A stretch of 64,000 nucleotides of DNA from DASWFI01 sp036394315 (GCA_036394315.1 DASWFI010000007.1:16548-80547); one strand, 5' to 3'. Counted from the stretch's first letter, positions 7,882 through 19,039 are shown. The notes: generated by a model from the letters alone, not told the origin. Translations and numbers: made by a program.

Positions 7882-9334
7882 TAGAATTTTTCAATTCTTT
7901 CTTAAGTAACTCATTTATTTTTTGTGGATTCCCTTTGCCTTTCAGCTCTTTCATAGTCTGGCCGACGAGAAAGCCAAAAGACTTTTCGCCTTTTGTTTTT
8001 GCATCCTCGACTCCCTTAGGATTTGCAGCTATTACTTTCTTCACCGCTTCTAAAATTACACTTTCGTCCGAAACCTGATGCAAACCAAGCTCGTCCAAAA
8101 TATTGGATGGATCTTCTCCAGTCACAAACATTTTCGCAAACACGTCTTTGGCCGCTAAGTTAGAAACTTTCCCCTCCCCGATCAGTTTGATCAGCTCGGC
8201 GAAACTCTCAGCGGTAACTTTTGATTGTTCGGGCAATAAATTTTTCTCATTGATCGCGGCCAGAAACGGACCCAAAATCCAGCCTGCGACCATGGAACCT
8301 CGTTTTTGATCTGATTTAGTCCATTCCGCCAATTCACTCATAACCTGCTCAAAATAGACTGAAAGCTCTTTGTAAGACACCAAGGTCTGCGATTCTTTTT
8401 CGTTCAACCCATATTCGTCCATGAACCGCGCCTTTCGTACTTTTGGCAATTCCGGCAATTGTTTTCGCAATTCCTCCAGCCATCCTTTCGTAAAATGCAT
8501 GACGGGCAGATCCGGTTCCGGGAAATATCGGTAATCCTGGGATTCTTCTTTTGATCGCTGCGAGACGGTGATTGATTTATCATCGACCCAGCCCCGGGTT
8601 TCTTTGTCAGGAATTTTTCCTTCGTCCAAAAGTTCGGACTGGCGCGTAATTTCAAACTCGATCGCATTCGCCACGGCTCGAAAAGAATTCATATTTTTAA
8701 CCTCCACCTTGTATGGTGGGAATCCTGTTTCGCCTTTTTTGCGCAAACTGATGTTCGCATCACAGCGCAAATGACCTTTTTCCATATCCGCATCTGACAC
8801 GCCTAAATAGCGCATAATATTCTGTAATTCTTGTAGATACTGCTTCGCTTCTTCCGAAGATCTGATGTCCGGTTCACTGACAATTTCCAGTAATGGCGTG
8901 CCGGCGCGATTCAGATCAACCAAACTAAAACCCTTCGCGTGAACCAACTTGCCCGCGTCTTCTTCCAGATGTGCCCTTGTAATTCCGATTTTTCTCACTT
9001 CACCGCCGATCACGACTTCCATCACCCCTTTGCCGTTGATGGGGTGGTCGAACTGCGAGATCTGATAGCCTTTCGGCAAATCGGGATAAAAATAATTTTT
9101 CCGGTCAAATTTCGAATATTCGGCAATTTCGCAATTCAATGCCAAACCAACCATGACGGATTTAAGCACTGCTTCGCGATTGATCACAGGCAAGGTTCCT
9201 GGCTGGCCAGTGCAGACCTCGCAAATATGCACGTTTGGCACCTGGCTTTCGGCATTTTTGCTCGAGCAAAACATTTTGCTCTGAGTTTTTAGCTGGACAT
9301 GGACTTCAAGTCCTATAACTGGTTCGTAGGTCAT
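7874..9334 (-). CDS. gatB: Asp/Glu-tRNA amidotransferase subunit B
   Basis: Binds mischarged Glu-tRNA-Gln or Asp-tRNA-Asn and phosphorylates the carboxylate before amidation in the GatCAB complex. 486 aa, standard length. The N-terminal catalytic cradle begins MTYEPVIGLEVHVQLKTQSKMFCS with a Cys-rich site (NVHICEVCTGQPGTLPVIN), then DLNRAGTPLLEIVSEPD, and the C-terminal YqeY-like tRNA-binding tail (KDVFAKMF..FLVGQTMKELKGKGNPQKINELLKKEL, given in parts). It overlaps the pilin-like gene upstream by 4 bp and a 51-aa gene downstream by 8 bp. Confidence 0.97.
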   Translation of the reverse strand: MTYEPVIGLEVHVQLKTQSKMFCSSKNAESQVPNVHICEVCTGQPGTLPVINREAVLKSVMVGLALNCEIAEYSKFDRKNYFYPDLPKGYQISQFDHPINGKGVMEVVIGGEVRKIGITRAHLEEDAGKLVHAKGFSLVDLNRAGTPLLEIVSEPDIRSSEEAKQYLQELQNIMRYLGVSDADMEKGHLRCDANISLRKKGETGFPPYKVEVKNMNSFRAVANAIEFEITRQSELLDEGKIPDKETRGWVDDKSITVSQRSKEESQDYRYFPEPDLPVMHFTKGWLEELRKQLPELPKVRKARFMDEYGLNEKESQTLVSYKELSVYFEQVMSELAEWTKSDQKRGSMVAGWILGPFLAAINEKNLLPEQSKVTAESFAELIKLIGEGKVSNLAAKDVFAKMFVTGEDPSNILDELGLHQVSDESVILEAVKKVIAANPKGVEDAKTKGEKSFGFLVGQTMKELKGKGNPQKINELLKKELKNSNE

Positions 9335-9756
9335 GGATTTGTGCTACGGATCCTGCTCGGCGATGTGGTTTGAGGAGAACTGTTTATTCCCTCTAAGGAT
9401 TTAAGATTAAAATTTACTAAATCAGGATTAATCTCGTTTAAAAGCAAATAAGCACAGAAGAGAATCACAACTCCGATCAAGGCGCCTGTGATATATTCTT
9501 TTCCTTTGGTAGCTTGTTCTGCATTGCCAGCCGCAGTCATAAGATAATATCCACCCAACACCATCATCAGAAGAGCGAGCAATACTGCAACACCTAGCGA
9601 CCAGACATAAATTTGGTTAATGCATCGCGGCAAAGCGCTGGCTTTATCTGCACTCCCCTGCACTGCGGACACGGTGCACGGATTAGTTTGAGCTATTGCT
9701 AACAGAGGAGCAAAGGCCATAGTAAAAATAAAAATAAATAATATTAATTTTTTCAT
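9331..9756 (-). CDS. T4SS pilin-like (TrbC/VirB2-type) membrane protein
   Basis: 141 aa with a signal peptide (MKKLILFIFIFTMAFAPLLA), a short Cys-containing loop (NPCTVSAV, LPRCINQI), and two hydrophobic helices (about residues 50-73 and 88-106). This layout is that of the small pilin-like proteins of Gram-positive and CPR type IV secretion systems. It sits between gatA and gatB with 4-bp overlaps on both sides, far from the T4SS block at 23-36 kb, so it is co-translated with the amidotransferase subunits. Family assignment is by topology, not by a diagnostic motif. Confidence 0.7.
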   Translation of the reverse strand: MKKLILFIFIFTMAFAPLLAIAQTNPCTVSAVQGSADKASALPRCINQIYVWSLGVAVLLALLMMVLGGYYLMTAAGNAEQATKGKEYITGALIGVVILFCAYLLLNEINPDLVNFNLKSLEGINSSPQTTSPSRIRSTNP

Positions 9757-11204
9757 AGTTTTGGTTTTAATTTCAGATTTAAAGCTTTTTCCAAAGCATG
9801 GCCTGCGTGGAATAATTTTTCTTCCGCAAAATGATTCGCGATCAACTGAATTCCCACTGGTAAACCTTCTTTCGTTACTCCAGCCGGAACGGACATGCCA
9901 GGCACGCCAGCGATATTTAAACCGACTGTAAAAATATCCGCCAGATACATGGACAGCGGATCTGATTTTTCGCCAAACTTAAACGCTGGCGTGGGAGTGG
10001 TCGGGGTCACGATCAAATCAAATTTTTTGAATGCATCAATGAAATCCTTGCGGATAAGCTGTTGCGCGGCACGGGCTTTTTTGTAATAAGCGTCGAAGTA
10101 GCCGGCCGAGGATGCGTATGTCCCGATCATGATTCGCCGCTTGGGCTCCGGGCCAAAGCCCTGAGATCTCGTATTATAATAAACTTCTTCCAGCGTCTGG
10201 CCTGGGATCGACAGCGGATAACGGATGCCATCGTAGCGGGAAAGATTGGCAGAAATTTCCACTGGCAAAATAATGTAATAACAAGCCAAGGCCAGCGAAA
10301 AATGCGGCAAGCTCATTTCAGAAACTGTTCCTCCCATTTCTTCCATTTTCTTGATCGCTGACTGGATCACGGCTTTAACCTCTGGGTCTATGCCCTCACC
10401 AAAACATTCTTTAGGCACGCCGATTTTCATGCCCTTCAAATCTTCTTTCAGAAATTGCGAATAATCAGGAACTGGTTTGAGTAAAGCGGTCGAATCATGG
10501 ACATCGCTACCTGCCATGAGTTGGAGCACGGCGGCGGCATCTTCCACGGTTTTGGCCAAAACCCCGGGCTGGTCCAAAGACGAACCCAATGCTATCAGTC
10601 CATATCTGGAACAGCGGCCATATGTGGGCTTAAATCCCACAATGCCACAGAAAGACGCGGGCTGACGTACCGAACCCCCCGTGTCAGTCCCTAAGGCAAA
10701 CAAAACCTGGCCTGACGCCACAGCCACAGCCGAACCCCCGGATGAGCCTCCGGGGACGCGCGAAGTATCAAAAGGATTTCGAGATGGACCGAACGCCGAA
10801 TTTTCCGTGGATGATCCCATGGCAAACTCATCAAGGTTGGTCTTGCCCATGAGTACCGGTGATTCTTCGTTCAATTTTTTTACAATTGTCGCGTCATAAG
10901 TGGCTTTATAGCCTTCCAAAATTTTGGATGCTGCCGTGGCCTGCATGCCTTTATATAAAATGTTATCCTTAAGCGCGTATGGAATTCCGGTCAACGAAAA
11001 GTTTTCTCCCTCCGCAATCACCATCTCGTCCACGTTCTGGGCCTGCACCAGTGATTCTTTTTCAGCCACATACAAAAAAGCGTGCAGTTTGTCATCCACT
11101 TCCTTGATTCGTTTCAGCGACATCTCGGCCAATTCCTTGGCGGAGACTTTCTTGTGCGCGATCAGCTCAGCCGCGGACTTGATTGTAAGATCTGTAAAGT
11201 CCAT
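9753..11204 (-). CDS. gatA: Asp/Glu-tRNA amidotransferase subunit A
   Basis: Amidase-signature glutaminase that releases ammonia for GatB. 483 aa. The catalytic triad is complete: K79 (ALKDN), cis-Ser 154 (GGSSGG) and nucleophile S178 (TDTGGSVRQP), the same numbers as in Staphylococcus aureus GatA. It follows gatC without a gap and overlaps the pilin-like gene by 4 bp (ATGA). Presence of GatCAB fits the usual CPR indirect route to Gln-tRNA and/or Asn-tRNA. Confidence 0.97.
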   Translation of the reverse strand: MDFTDLTIKSAAELIAHKKVSAKELAEMSLKRIKEVDDKLHAFLYVAEKESLVQAQNVDEMVIAEGENFSLTGIPYALKDNILYKGMQATAASKILEGYKATYDATIVKKLNEESPVLMGKTNLDEFAMGSSTENSAFGPSRNPFDTSRVPGGSSGGSAVAVASGQVLFALGTDTGGSVRQPASFCGIVGFKPTYGRCSRYGLIALGSSLDQPGVLAKTVEDAAAVLQLMAGSDVHDSTALLKPVPDYSQFLKEDLKGMKIGVPKECFGEGIDPEVKAVIQSAIKKMEEMGGTVSEMSLPHFSLALACYYIILPVEISANLSRYDGIRYPLSIPGQTLEEVYYNTRSQGFGPEPKRRIMIGTYASSAGYFDAYYKKARAAQQLIRKDFIDAFKKFDLIVTPTTPTPAFKFGEKSDPLSMYLADIFTVGLNIAGVPGMSVPAGVTKEGLPVGIQLIANHFAEEKLFHAGHALEKALNLKLKPKL

Positions 11205-11489
11205 TTATTCCAGGATGCTCTTAACTTTAATAAATTTCCCTTCTCTTGCCGGTGCTTGTGCCAAGAAAATTTCCGGATCAGTCATTTCTTCCGCCACATC
11301 ATCCCGCATTAGATTTAAAGCGTCCGCGTCATAGGTTTCTGTCTCTACTTTATCACCCACGGCTTTGAGCTGGTCCACATAATTCAAAATCTCCGACAGC
11401 TCGTGCTGTAATTTTTGTTTCTCTTCATCAGAAAAAGAAAGCCTCGCGAGCTTTGCAATTCTGTTGACTTCATCCAGGGAAATTGCCAT
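11205..11489 (-). CDS. gatC: Asp/Glu-tRNA amidotransferase subunit C
   Basis: 94-aa stabilising subunit that wraps the GatA-GatB interface. It starts MAISLDEVNRIAKLARLSFS, a typical GatC opening, and contains ILNYVDQLKAVG and the C-terminal R-DDV-E region. First gene of the operon gatC-gatA-pilin-gatB-51aa-58aa, read from an extended -10 promoter at 11502-11510. Confidence 0.95.
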   Translation of the reverse strand: MAISLDEVNRIAKLARLSFSDEEKQKLQHELSEILNYVDQLKAVGDKVETETYDADALNLMRDDVAEEMTDPEIFLAQAPAREGKFIKVKSILE

Positions 11490-11491
11490 AT

Positions 11492-11520
11492 TTGATAATT
11501 AATTATACCACATTTATAAT
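11492..11520 (+). promoter_or_regulatory. lemA promoter
   Basis: TTGATA (11492-11497), 17 bp, TATAAT (11515-11520). Predicted start near 11527 gives a 14-nt leader containing the Shine-Dalgarno AGAAAGGA before ATG 11541. Confidence 0.8.
11502..11510 (-). promoter_or_regulatory. gatC operon promoter (extended -10)
   Basis: On the minus strand TGGTATAAT, i.e. a TGn extended -10 with a perfect TATAAT (11502-11507), 12 bp from the gatC ATG. It lies inside the spacer of the lemA promoter on the other strand. Confidence 0.7.
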
Positions 11521-11540
11521 GAGCTTAGAAAGGACTAATT

Positions 11541-12116
11541 ATGTTATATTTTTGGATAATATTGATATTGCTGGTGTTAGGGCTGATCGGCATCTATAAC
11601 AGCCTCATCCAGTCCCGTAATCGGGTGGATGAAGCGTGGTCAGACATCGAAGTTCAGCTCAAACGCCGCTACGATCTGATCCCCAATCTGGTCAATACGG
11701 TAAAGGGCTATGCGGCTCATGAGCAAGGGACTTTGGATAAAGTTACGGAGGCAAGGGCCCACGCCACGAGTATTACCATGGATCCGACTAAACTCGATGC
11801 CGCACAGATGGCCAAATTCCAGGCTGCACAGGGCGAATTGAGTTCTGCCTTAGGGCGACTGCTCGCGGTGGCGGAACAATACCCGGATCTAAAGGCCAAT
11901 CAAAATTTCCTGAATCTGCAATCCAATCTTACGGACACGGAAGACAAGATCCAGGCAGCCAGACGATTCTACAATGGCAACGTCCGCGACTACAATACTA
12001 AACTCCAAGTGTTCCCAACCAACATGATTGCCGGCTTGTTCCATTTCACTACCCGTACTTTCTTCGACATCGATGACAAAGGACCGGAAAGCCAGCCAGT
12101 GAACGTACAATTTTAA
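11541..12116 (+). CDS. lemA: LemA family membrane protein
   Basis: 191 aa. One N-terminal membrane helix (LYFWIILILLVLGLIGIYNSL) with a short external end, then a helical-bundle domain (NRVDEAWSDIEVQLKRRYDLIPNLVNTVKGYA) typical of LemA; the C-terminal part has FYNGNVRDYNTKLQVFPTN. The exact function of LemA is not settled. It is very often next to the HtpX protease, as here (77 bp), suggesting a joint role in membrane-protein quality control. Confidence 0.95.
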   Translation: MLYFWIILILLVLGLIGIYNSLIQSRNRVDEAWSDIEVQLKRRYDLIPNLVNTVKGYAAHEQGTLDKVTEARAHATSITMDPTKLDAAQMAKFQAAQGELSSALGRLLAVAEQYPDLKANQNFLNLQSNLTDTEDKIQAARRFYNGNVRDYNTKLQVFPTNMIAGLFHFTTRTFFDIDDKGPESQPVNVQF

Positions 12117-12193
12117 AAAAGGGACAAAATAAAAAGTATTTAGTATCAAAGAGGCGATGCCCTTTATACTTTATACTACCCTTTAAACTTTCC

Positions 12194-13105
12194 ATGATTT
12201 ACTCCGAAATTTCTTCTAACAAACGAAAGACTGCTTTATTGATCACATTTTTCCTGGTGCTGATCATCGCGTTAGGATACGTCTTTTCGCTTTATGCGAA
12301 TCAACCGCTGCTTCTCCCGATCGCTGTGGGCATCTCCGTGGCCATGAGTTTTTTCAGTTATTTCTTTTCAGATAAAATTGTATTGGCCATGTCCCAGGCG
12401 CACGAAATCCAACGTGCGGATGATGAAGAGCTTTATCGCACCGTAGAAAATCTGGCCATTGCCGCAGGCTTGCCTACTCCTAAAATTTATCTGATCGACG
12501 ATACGGCACCCAACGCTTTTGCCACAGGCAGGGATCCGCAGCATGCGGTGGTTGCGATTACCACGGGTCTTCGCCAAAAATTGACCAAACCGGAATTGGA
12601 AGGGGTTATGGCGCACGAGCTATCCCACATCGGTAATTATGACATTCGGCTTAGCACCATTATTGTAGTTTTGGTAGGCGTGGTTACGCTCCTTGCGGAT
12701 TGGATGCTGCGGATGTCATTCTATGGCCGGCGGAGATCCGACTCCAGTGAAGGTGGCCAGGTAGGAGCGATTATTATGATTGTGGGGGTCGTGCTGGCTC
12801 TGCTCTCCCCCATCGCCGCAACTTTGATTCAGCTTGCCATCTCCAGAAAACGAGAATATTTAGCCGACGCTTCCGGCGCGCTGCTAACTAGATATCCGGA
12901 AGGACTGGCTTCAGCGCTTAAAAAAATCGCTGAGGATAGCGAACCATTGGAAGCGGCAAATAAAGCCACGGCGCACCTATACATAGTCAACCCGCTCAAA
13001 GAACATAGTGGCAGCAGTAATGGAGTTAGTTGGTTTGCGAACCTCTTCCAAACCCACCCCCCGATCCAGGAACGAATTGAAAGATTGGAAGAGATGGAAA
13101 AATAA
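12194..13105 (+). CDS. htpX: Membrane zinc metalloprotease HtpX
   Basis: 303 aa M48 peptidase that cleaves damaged membrane proteins on the cytoplasmic side. Two N-terminal helices (about 15-33 and 40-58), the zinc motif HELSH at 141-145, a hydrophobic pair (about 155-170 and 192-215), and the third ligand region SRKREYLADASGALL. All catalytic features are intact. It follows lemA, and both are probably expressed together; a hairpin terminator follows. Confidence 0.96.
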   Translation: MIYSEISSNKRKTALLITFFLVLIIALGYVFSLYANQPLLLPIAVGISVAMSFFSYFFSDKIVLAMSQAHEIQRADDEELYRTVENLAIAAGLPTPKIYLIDDTAPNAFATGRDPQHAVVAITTGLRQKLTKPELEGVMAHELSHIGNYDIRLSTIIVVLVGVVTLLADWMLRMSFYGRRRSDSSEGGQVGAIIMIVGVVLALLSPIAATLIQLAISRKREYLADASGALLTRYPEGLASALKKIAEDSEPLEAANKATAHLYIVNPLKEHSGSSNGVSWFANLFQTHPPIQERIERLEEMEK

Positions 13106-13117
13106 TTCTTGGCGAGT

Positions 13118-13147
13118 GAAATAGAGCCTTCAAAAAGGCTCTATTTT
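13118..13147 (+). terminator. Terminator after htpX
   Basis: AAATAGAGCCTT pairs with AAGGCTCTATTT around a short A-rich loop, followed by TTG-TTTT. The A-rich left flank lets it act in both directions, including for recX. Confidence 0.85.
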
Positions 13148-13259
13148 GTTTTGAAGACCCTAGCGCGGCCAGCCTTTTCTCATTCTCGCAGCCCATCTTA
13201 ATCTTCTCGCCTCTTTAATTCTTGCGCTTTACGCCCGGTCGAGAATATTTTGCAATATC

Positions 13260-13688
13260 TCATTTCTGCCTATTCGAAATTATTTTACTTATTATTTCTG
13301 AACGAAAACCTTTGCGTTGCAATTTCTGGGCGAGTTTTAATTTATCTGTTTCTTTTTCTCGCTCAACCACTCGCATTGCTATCTGCAATTCGTCCTCGAC
13401 GGACAAATTTTCTTTTAACAAAATTTCTGCTTCATTGCTTGCAATCCCCCGCTGCATTAGTTTAGCCTTAAGCATATAGAAACCAAAAGTTTTATTTCGT
13501 AGCAATTCATCCAGATACATTTGGGCAAAGTTCTCATTGTCAAACAGCTTTTCATGGGCTAATTTTTGGATAACAGCCGCTACAACGTCACGATCAAAGC
13601 CTCGCATAAGAAGCTTTTTGGTCAGCTCTGCCGAATGATGTGGCCTGATTTTCAGCAACTTTATGGCTTTTTCATAAGCTTTTTCCAT
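13260..13688 (-). CDS. recX: RecX-like RecA regulator
   Basis: 142 aa of three-helix RecX repeats: an N-terminal repeat (LLKIRPHHSAELTKKLLMRGF), a central one (FAQMYLDELLRNKTFGFYMLKAKLMQRGI, in two parts) and a C-terminal QKLQRKGFRSEIISKII. RecX binds RecA filaments and limits recombination. recA is not in the window. The gene is divergent from clpC, 68 bp apart, so the two promoters share that gap. Confidence 0.88.
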   Translation of the reverse strand: MEKAYEKAIKLLKIRPHHSAELTKKLLMRGFDRDVVAAVIQKLAHEKLFDNENFAQMYLDELLRNKTFGFYMLKAKLMQRGIASNEAEILLKENLSVEDELQIAMRVVEREKETDKLKLAQKLQRKGFRSEIISKIISNRQK

Positions 13689-13725
13689 GATACTTGACCT
13701 TTATATACTAAGGACTTGACTTATC

Positions 13726-13734
13726 TGGTATAAT
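13726..13734 (+). promoter_or_regulatory. clpC promoter (extended -10)
   Basis: TGGTATAAT (TGn plus TATAAT 13729-13734) with predicted start near 13741. TTGACT at 13716-13721 is too close to serve this box, but lies 18 bp from a second possible -10, TATAGT (13740-13745). Confidence 0.55.
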
Positions 13735-13756
13735 ATAAGTATAGTATATCTCAAAT

Positions 13757-16279
<2,523 letters not shown>

Positions 16280-16300
16280 ATTAGTGTTCAGAAAATCTAA

Positions 16301-16335
16301 AAAAACTAGGCAGGGAATTCCTTGACCTAGTTTTT
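16301..16335 (+). terminator. Terminator after clpC
   Basis: AAAAACTAGG and CCTAGTTTTT are 10-bp arms around a 15-nt loop. The T5 is inside the arm, so it can act in both directions. Confidence 0.85.
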
Positions 16336-16368
16336 CATATTTCTTGCCTTGTTTGCAACAAAGAAATC

Positions 16369-16557
16369 TTATTTGTGTGAAAGTTGCCAACTGTCCCCGA
16401 CTAACCGGGAAGAGTCAGTGCTATCTAAATTATATGCGCTCACGAAGATGAGCCACTTACCAGCACGAGCAGTATATTCCGGATATTCTCCAACTTTTCG
16501 CTCTGCAAATAGCCAATAAACGTCTTTTACGTGTGAGGGCTTGATTTCTTCTGTCAT
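16369..16557 (-). CDS. 62-aa hypothetical protein
   Basis: Begins MTEEIKPSHVKDVYWLFAER and contains GKWLIFVSAYNLD. The aromatic-rich VYW...GKWLIFV pattern recalls short domains annotated as phosphothreonine-lyase-like, but I cannot confirm this. The frame is open far upstream into the DUF3800 gene, where it is an out-of-frame shadow, so ATG 16557 is used. It is 142 bp downstream of the DUF3800 gene on the same strand and ends just before the clpC terminator region. Confidence 0.5.
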   Translation of the reverse strand: MTEEIKPSHVKDVYWLFAERKVGEYPEYTARAGKWLIFVSAYNLDSTDSSRLVGDSWQLSHK

Positions 16558-16699
16558 ATTTATAGAATACAGACAATTTGACTCTGCTATTGACAAAGCC
16601 TCAAAACCAGCTATAATGTAATCAAACATCAGCTGAACACCGACCTTCCGGCGGGTCTCTCGCAAGAGATAGGCTGTTCCACCTAACCATGGTGGTTTT

Positions 16700-17269
16700 T
16701 TAATTGGTCTGGATTTTTTGTAGAATACCTTTCTGAAACACCCACTCAAATTCTTTTGTGTATTTCTGGCCTTCCAAATAATCCCTGACAAATCCAGCAA
16801 TAGCGTCAGCAAGACGAAGCAAGGGATCGCTTTCGTCTCTCATGCCTCGGACTTTGCGAACATTAATGCGAAGATGTCTTAAACTTGCGGCAAATTGCAT
16901 GGCTTCGGGATATCTCAATCCATCAACCACAATTGTCGCTTTATAATCAGCTTCACCAGCTTTCATTAAGATAGCACGAGCAGTTGCTAAAATCGTAAGG
17001 TCAAGATAGGCACTAGTATGCTCGTAGCTAGCGAAAAATAATGAATTGATAAATAGAGGCGAGGAAAAAATAGCTTTAATGTATTCAATCTTTCGAGAAA
17101 AAACTGCACGCCGCCACTTCTTTAAGCTTTTACCGGTTTCTTTCTCAATCCGTTCAGCTTCAGTAGTAAGTTTATCACGCTCGTCATCTGTCACGACCAA
17201 GGCAACCAAAAATAACTCACCCTTGGTATCCTGACCTGTTTCGTCTACATAACAATAGAGCTTTTGCAT
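16700..17269 (-). CDS. DUF3800 protein (RNase H-like fold)
   Basis: 189 aa. It opens LYCYVDETGQD, the acidic YxDExG start typical of DUF3800, has a second conserved Asp in TIVVDGLRYPEA and ends with LLRLADAIAGFVRDYLEG, where the D of ADAIAG is the last acidic residue of the family. DUF3800 proteins are often found in mobile or defence settings and are thought to be nuclease-like; the activity is not proven. No Shine-Dalgarno is visible. The following 62-aa ORF may be a partner. Confidence 0.85.
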   Translation of the reverse strand: MQKLYCYVDETGQDTKGELFLVALVVTDDERDKLTTEAERIEKETGKSLKKWRRAVFSRKIEYIKAIFSSPLFINSLFFASYEHTSAYLDLTILATARAILMKAGEADYKATIVVDGLRYPEAMQFAASLRHLRINVRKVRGMRDESDPLLRLADAIAGFVRDYLEGQKYTKEFEWVFQKGILQKIQTN

Positions 17270-17354
17270 TTTTTAACTGCTTTTTTTCATTTGCCAAGAA
17301 AATCTATTATCCAACATTTTAGGTACTCGAGTCTTGTTCGATAACAGGTTCTCT

Positions 17355-17445
17355 TGGCGGAGAGAGTGGGATTCGAACCCACGGGACGGCTATTAACCGT
17401 CGCAGGTTAGCAACCTGCTGCCTTAAGCCACTCGGCCATCTCTCC
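17355..17445 (-). tRNA. tRNA-Ser (GCU)
   Basis: Read on the minus strand: acceptor GGAGAGA with matching TCTCTCC, discriminator G and encoded CCA; anticodon stem CAGGT/ACCTG around loop TGCTA, anticodon GCT; a long variable arm (GACGG/CCGTC) as expected for tRNA-Ser; T-loop TTCGAAT. It decodes AGC/AGU. Confidence 0.95.
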
Positions 17446-17503
17446 ACGATACAGCTAATTTTAGCCCAAATTTGAGGCTTAAGTCAATTATGCTACACTA
17501 AAT

Positions 17504-17532
17504 TTGACTTTGTAACAAATTTTCAGGATAAT
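17504..17532 (+). promoter_or_regulatory. Promoter of the sigma-factor operon
   Basis: TTGACT (17504-17509), 17 bp, GATAAT (17527-17532). Start predicted near 17539, only about five bases before ATG 17544. Confidence 0.7.
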
Positions 17533-17543
17533 CGTCTTAGTTT

Positions 17544-18089
17544 ATGACGGAAGAACAGTTAAAACAAATATTCAAGGAAGCTCAAAATGGCGATACAGCG
17601 GCCTTTGCCTTGATTTACGACCATTTTTCTGCCAAGATTTATAAATTTATATTCTTCCGCGTCGGCCACAAAGAAGTTGCCGAAGACGTTCTTTCCGATA
17701 CTTTCGTTAAGGGTTGGCAGAAAATCAATCAAGTAAACTCCCCTAGCGCTCTCTCCGCCTGGCTCTATCAGATCGCGAAAAATAACATCATTGACTATTA
17801 TCGCCTAAAGAAAGAAACTGTGGCGCTGGAAGATGTTCAGGATTTTCTCGAAGATGAAGTTAATCCCATCGATCTGACCAGCCTGAATATCCAACAGAAA
17901 AAAATCCTCGATGTTCTGCATGAATTACCGGCTGAGCAGCAAGAAGTGATTAAATATAAATATTTTGAAGATTTATCAAACGAAGAAATAGCCTACATTC
18001 TCGGCAAAAATGAAGGTACCATACGAGTAATCCAGCATAGGGCCTTAGCCAAGCTTAAAGAAATACTTCAGCAAAAATATGGAAACTAA
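17544..18089 (+). CDS. ECF-type RNA polymerase sigma factor
   Basis: 181 aa. Region 2 (FALIYDHFSAKIYKFIFFRV ... AEDVLSDTFVKGWQ) and region 4 (LHELPAEQQEVIKYKYFEDL, then SNEEIAYILGKNEGTIRV as the helix-turn-helix) are both present with no region 1.1 or 3, the ECF layout. It overlaps the next gene by 11 bp. The partner has a membrane helix after a short cytoplasmic N-terminus, consistent with a membrane anti-sigma factor, so the pair likely senses an envelope signal. Confidence 0.93.
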   Translation: MTEEQLKQIFKEAQNGDTAAFALIYDHFSAKIYKFIFFRVGHKEVAEDVLSDTFVKGWQKINQVNSPSALSAWLYQIAKNNIIDYYRLKKETVALEDVQDFLEDEVNPIDLTSLNIQQKKILDVLHELPAEQQEVIKYKYFEDLSNEEIAYILGKNEGTIRVIQHRALAKLKEILQQKYGN

Positions 18090-19023
18090 GGACGAATTAA
18101 TTGAAAAGCTTTTGAAAAGCGTGTCGCGGACCCAAGTCCCCGCTTTTGACTTTGCCCGCGTCCGCAATCAAATTCTGGATCGAATATCAGTCCCGCAAAT
18201 GGCCAAGTCCGGCGTGCTCGCCAGACTCAATGCCTTCGTTCCTTATTTGCGCATGGGCGGGGGTGTCTTGGCTTCCCTACTCATAGTCACAAGCTTAACA
18301 TTGGCCACTTCTGTAGCAGCGCTGCAGAGTGCTCCAGGCTCAATGATTTATCCTTTGAAAAAAATTGTGGAGAACATCCAATTACGATTAGCTCCGGCAG
18401 ACCAACGGACGAATCTCCAGCTGAAATTTGCCGACAACCGCGCCGATGAATTACAGCAAGTTTTGGATCAAAATCAGCAAGGCAAAATTTCTAATCAAGA
18501 AGCAGAAACCATCGTGGCTAACACTGTTAAGGAATTACAAAATACCACTGCCGCTGCGATTACTGCCAACAAAACCAAGCCGAAATCCAATTCTATAGTC
18601 AATAAACTGGCGAATATCAGTAACAAATTACTGGCTGCTTCCGTTCAAAGTGAAGGACAGCTCAAAATCGAATTGGAAAAGGCTTTCGAATCCACAAAAA
18701 TCACACAGGAAGAAGCTATCAAAAACCTCGAACAAGCAGGCCTCAAGGTAGAAAACGCTCCTATAACTATAGATGACTTCGTCAAAGCCTCGGGCAAATT
18801 AACCGCGGTCACTACCGATTCTGTAAGCATTGGCACAGCCAAATTCCTTTTAACCAAAGATACTAAATTCACGGGTTTGGAGGCTAAAGATTTGAAAGCG
18901 GGAGTATTAGTTGACATAAATGGTCAAATCAAAGATAATAAATCGTACGCGGTCCAAATAACCAAACTCTCTGAAATCAAGACAGAAACCACTGCTCCTG
19001 CTACCACGACTGTAACTCAGTAA
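18079..19023 (+). CDS. Membrane protein with DUF5667 and DUF5666-like parts; putative anti-sigma factor
   Basis: 314 aa. A short cytoplasmic segment (KLLKSVSRTQVPAFDFARVR), one membrane helix at about residues 58-82 (GGGVLASLLIVTSLTLATSV), then the DUF5667 signature SAPGSMIYPLKKIVENIQL followed by a helical region, and a C-terminal beta-rich domain (SGKLTAVTTDSVSIGTAKFL) like DUF5666. DUF5667 proteins are commonly co-encoded with ECF sigma factors. The 11-bp overlap with the sigma gene supports coupled synthesis. The anti-sigma role is inference. Confidence 0.85.
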   Translation: METKDELIEKLLKSVSRTQVPAFDFARVRNQILDRISVPQMAKSGVLARLNAFVPYLRMGGGVLASLLIVTSLTLATSVAALQSAPGSMIYPLKKIVENIQLRLAPADQRTNLQLKFADNRADELQQVLDQNQQGKISNQEAETIVANTVKELQNTTAAAITANKTKPKSNSIVNKLANISNKLLAASVQSEGQLKIELEKAFESTKITQEEAIKNLEQAGLKVENAPITIDDFVKASGKLTAVTTDSVSIGTAKFLLTKDTKFTGLEAKDLKAGVLVDINGQIKDNKSYAVQITKLSEIKTETTAPATTTVTQ

Positions 19024-19039
19024 GCTTTATTACTTTTCT

